A stretch of DNA of 64,000 nucleotides from CAUUCF01 sp963543695 (GTDB lineage Bacteria; Pseudomonadota; Gammaproteobacteria; UBA9339). The notes below the pieces were generated by a model. It was not told where the DNA came from. It worked only from the letters and a program-made list of their open reading frames with translations, and made no database searches. Position numbers and translations under genes: made by a program. The first letter of the stretch is position 1. Each line of letters opens with the position of its first letter. The stretch is taken from assembly GCA_963543695.1 (NCBI GenBank), contig CAUUCF010000001.1:104096-168095 (forward strand), written 5' to 3'. Below, piece after piece: positions 63,415-64,000 of the stretch.

Positions 63415-64000
63415 ATGTTAAGGAAACCGTTACCGATTGGGGTAGATGATTTTAAAGAAGTAATCGAACAAAACTATTATTTTGTCGATAAAAGCCTGTT
63501 CATCAAAGATTTATTAGATAAACAAGGGAAAGTTAACCTATTTACCCGTCCTCGTCGGTTTGGAAAAAGTTTAAATTTAAGTATGCTTCGTGCTTTTTTC
63601 GAAGACGTAAGGGTTTTTCAAAAAGATAATACCGCTTTGTTTCAAGGTTTAAAAATCCTGGAAGCAGGAGAAAAATATACGCACGAATTAGGACGTTATC
63701 CGGTGATTAGTTTATCGTTAAAATCGGCGAAACAACCGACGTTTGAATTAGCTTATCAGATTTTAGGAGAAGAAATTAGGCGAGAATTTATTCGTCACCG
63801 GTACGTTTTAAATAAACCTTCAAATCATTTACCGGCTTATCAAGCGATGCTTGAAAATCGAGCTTCAAATGCTACTTTATCGACGAGTTTAAAATTATTA
63901 TCGGAAGTATTACGCGATTACCATCAACAAAAAGTAATTATTTTACTGGACGAATACGACGTGCCGTTAGAAAACGCTTATTTTGAAGAGCAACATGGAG
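63415..64000 (+). CDS. AAA-ATPase_like protein with probable PD-(D/E)XK partner domain (N-terminal 195 residues)
   Basis: The start MLRKPLPIGVDDFKEVIEQ and YYFVDKSLFIKDLLDK..VNLFTRPRRFGKSLNLSML are the hallmark of the AAA-ATPase_like family (Pfam PF09820), with a divergent P-loop RPRRFGKS. IILLDEYDVPLENAY is the Walker B. The family usually ends in a DUF1703 nuclease-like domain, which lies outside the window. AGGA is six bases upstream. Such genes occur in many copies in host-associated bacteria. Function is unknown. Confidence 0.85.
   Translation, partial: MLRKPLPIGVDDFKEVIEQNYYFVDKSLFIKDLLDKQGKVNLFTRPRRFGKSLNLSMLRAFFEDVRVFQKDNTALFQGLKILEAGEKYTHELGRYPVISLSLKSAKQPTFELAYQILGEEIRREFIRHRYVLNKPSNHLPAYQAMLENRASNATLSTSLKLLSEVLRDYHQQKVIILLDEYDVPLENAYFEEQHG

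Noticed and set aside
1..64000. CRISPR arrays, rRNA operon, intact insertion sequence or prophage
   Set aside because: No regularly spaced direct repeats, rRNA-like text, complete transposase or phage structural gene was found by reading.

Overview
The window comes from an AT-rich, diderm, LPS-bearing bacterium, most probably a host-associated or intracellular gammaproteobacterium. The evidence is the rpsU-dnaG-rpoD block, ParC, NrdR-NusB-BamD, rpmF-plsX-fabD-fabG, KdsD, LptB/LptF/LptG and an infC that starts with AUU. The genus cannot be fixed from the sequence. Several genes are shortened, frameshifted or decayed (kdsD copy, pheT, recX, autotransporter, nadD), and homopolymeric A runs are frequent. 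This is what one expects of a genome under relaxed selection in a host-restricted lineage.

Layout. 1-3.5 kb (minus strand): the start of an AddA/RecB-like helicase and four pilin-like genes. 3.6-9.1 kb: rpsU, dnaG, rpoD, dnaX. 9.3-17.5 kb: a small HTH-like ORF, tRNA-Lys, nadD, parC, xseA, hup, tRNA-Val, tRNA-Asp, a SPOR protein, truB, rbfA and an AMIN-type amidase. 17.6-28.2 kb (plus strand): a BI-1 family protein, an L,D-transpeptidase, ffh, lptB, hpf, a small lipoprotein, tRNA-Leu, tdk, an outer-membrane barrel, nrdR, nusB, bamD, rpmF, plsX, fabD, fabG and tRNA-Ser. 28.3-34.5 kb: a UDP-sugar dehydrogenase-like protein, a CoA-disulfide-reductase/rhodanese fusion, a decayed kdsD copy facing the intact kdsD, and infC-rpmI-rplT followed by an isolated PheT-type tRNA-binding domain. 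34.7-43.5 kb: dnaA, a ClsB-type phospholipase D protein, murG (of a Staphylococcus-like type), accB, accC, an M23 peptidase, a UspA-like protein, recA and a recX interrupted at an A8 run.

43.5-55.3 kb is the accessory part and holds the most unusual content. An outer-membrane barrel gene resembling inverse-autotransporter barrels lies 15 bases upstream of a 2,292-residue gene. That giant protein joins a J-domain-like N-terminus (HPDK) to a SecA-like motor (GTGEGKS, DEVD, GRGTD, GRQG), a hydrophobic segment and an unassigned C-terminal domain. Convergent to it, and sharing a hairpin over both stop codons, is a chlamydial-Pmp-like autotransporter (FxxN and GGA[ILV] repeats) split by one frameshift. 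55.4-64 kb returns to housekeeping genes (serS, lptF, lptG, polA). It ends with a tyrosine recombinase, an orphan gene, a possible transposase scrap and the start of an AAA-ATPase_like gene.

Together the housekeeping genes cover replication initiation and priming, sigma-70 transcription, translation initiation, fatty-acid and phospholipid synthesis, and envelope construction (peptidoglycan, LPS transport, BAM). The accessory genes are mainly surface and secretion-like.
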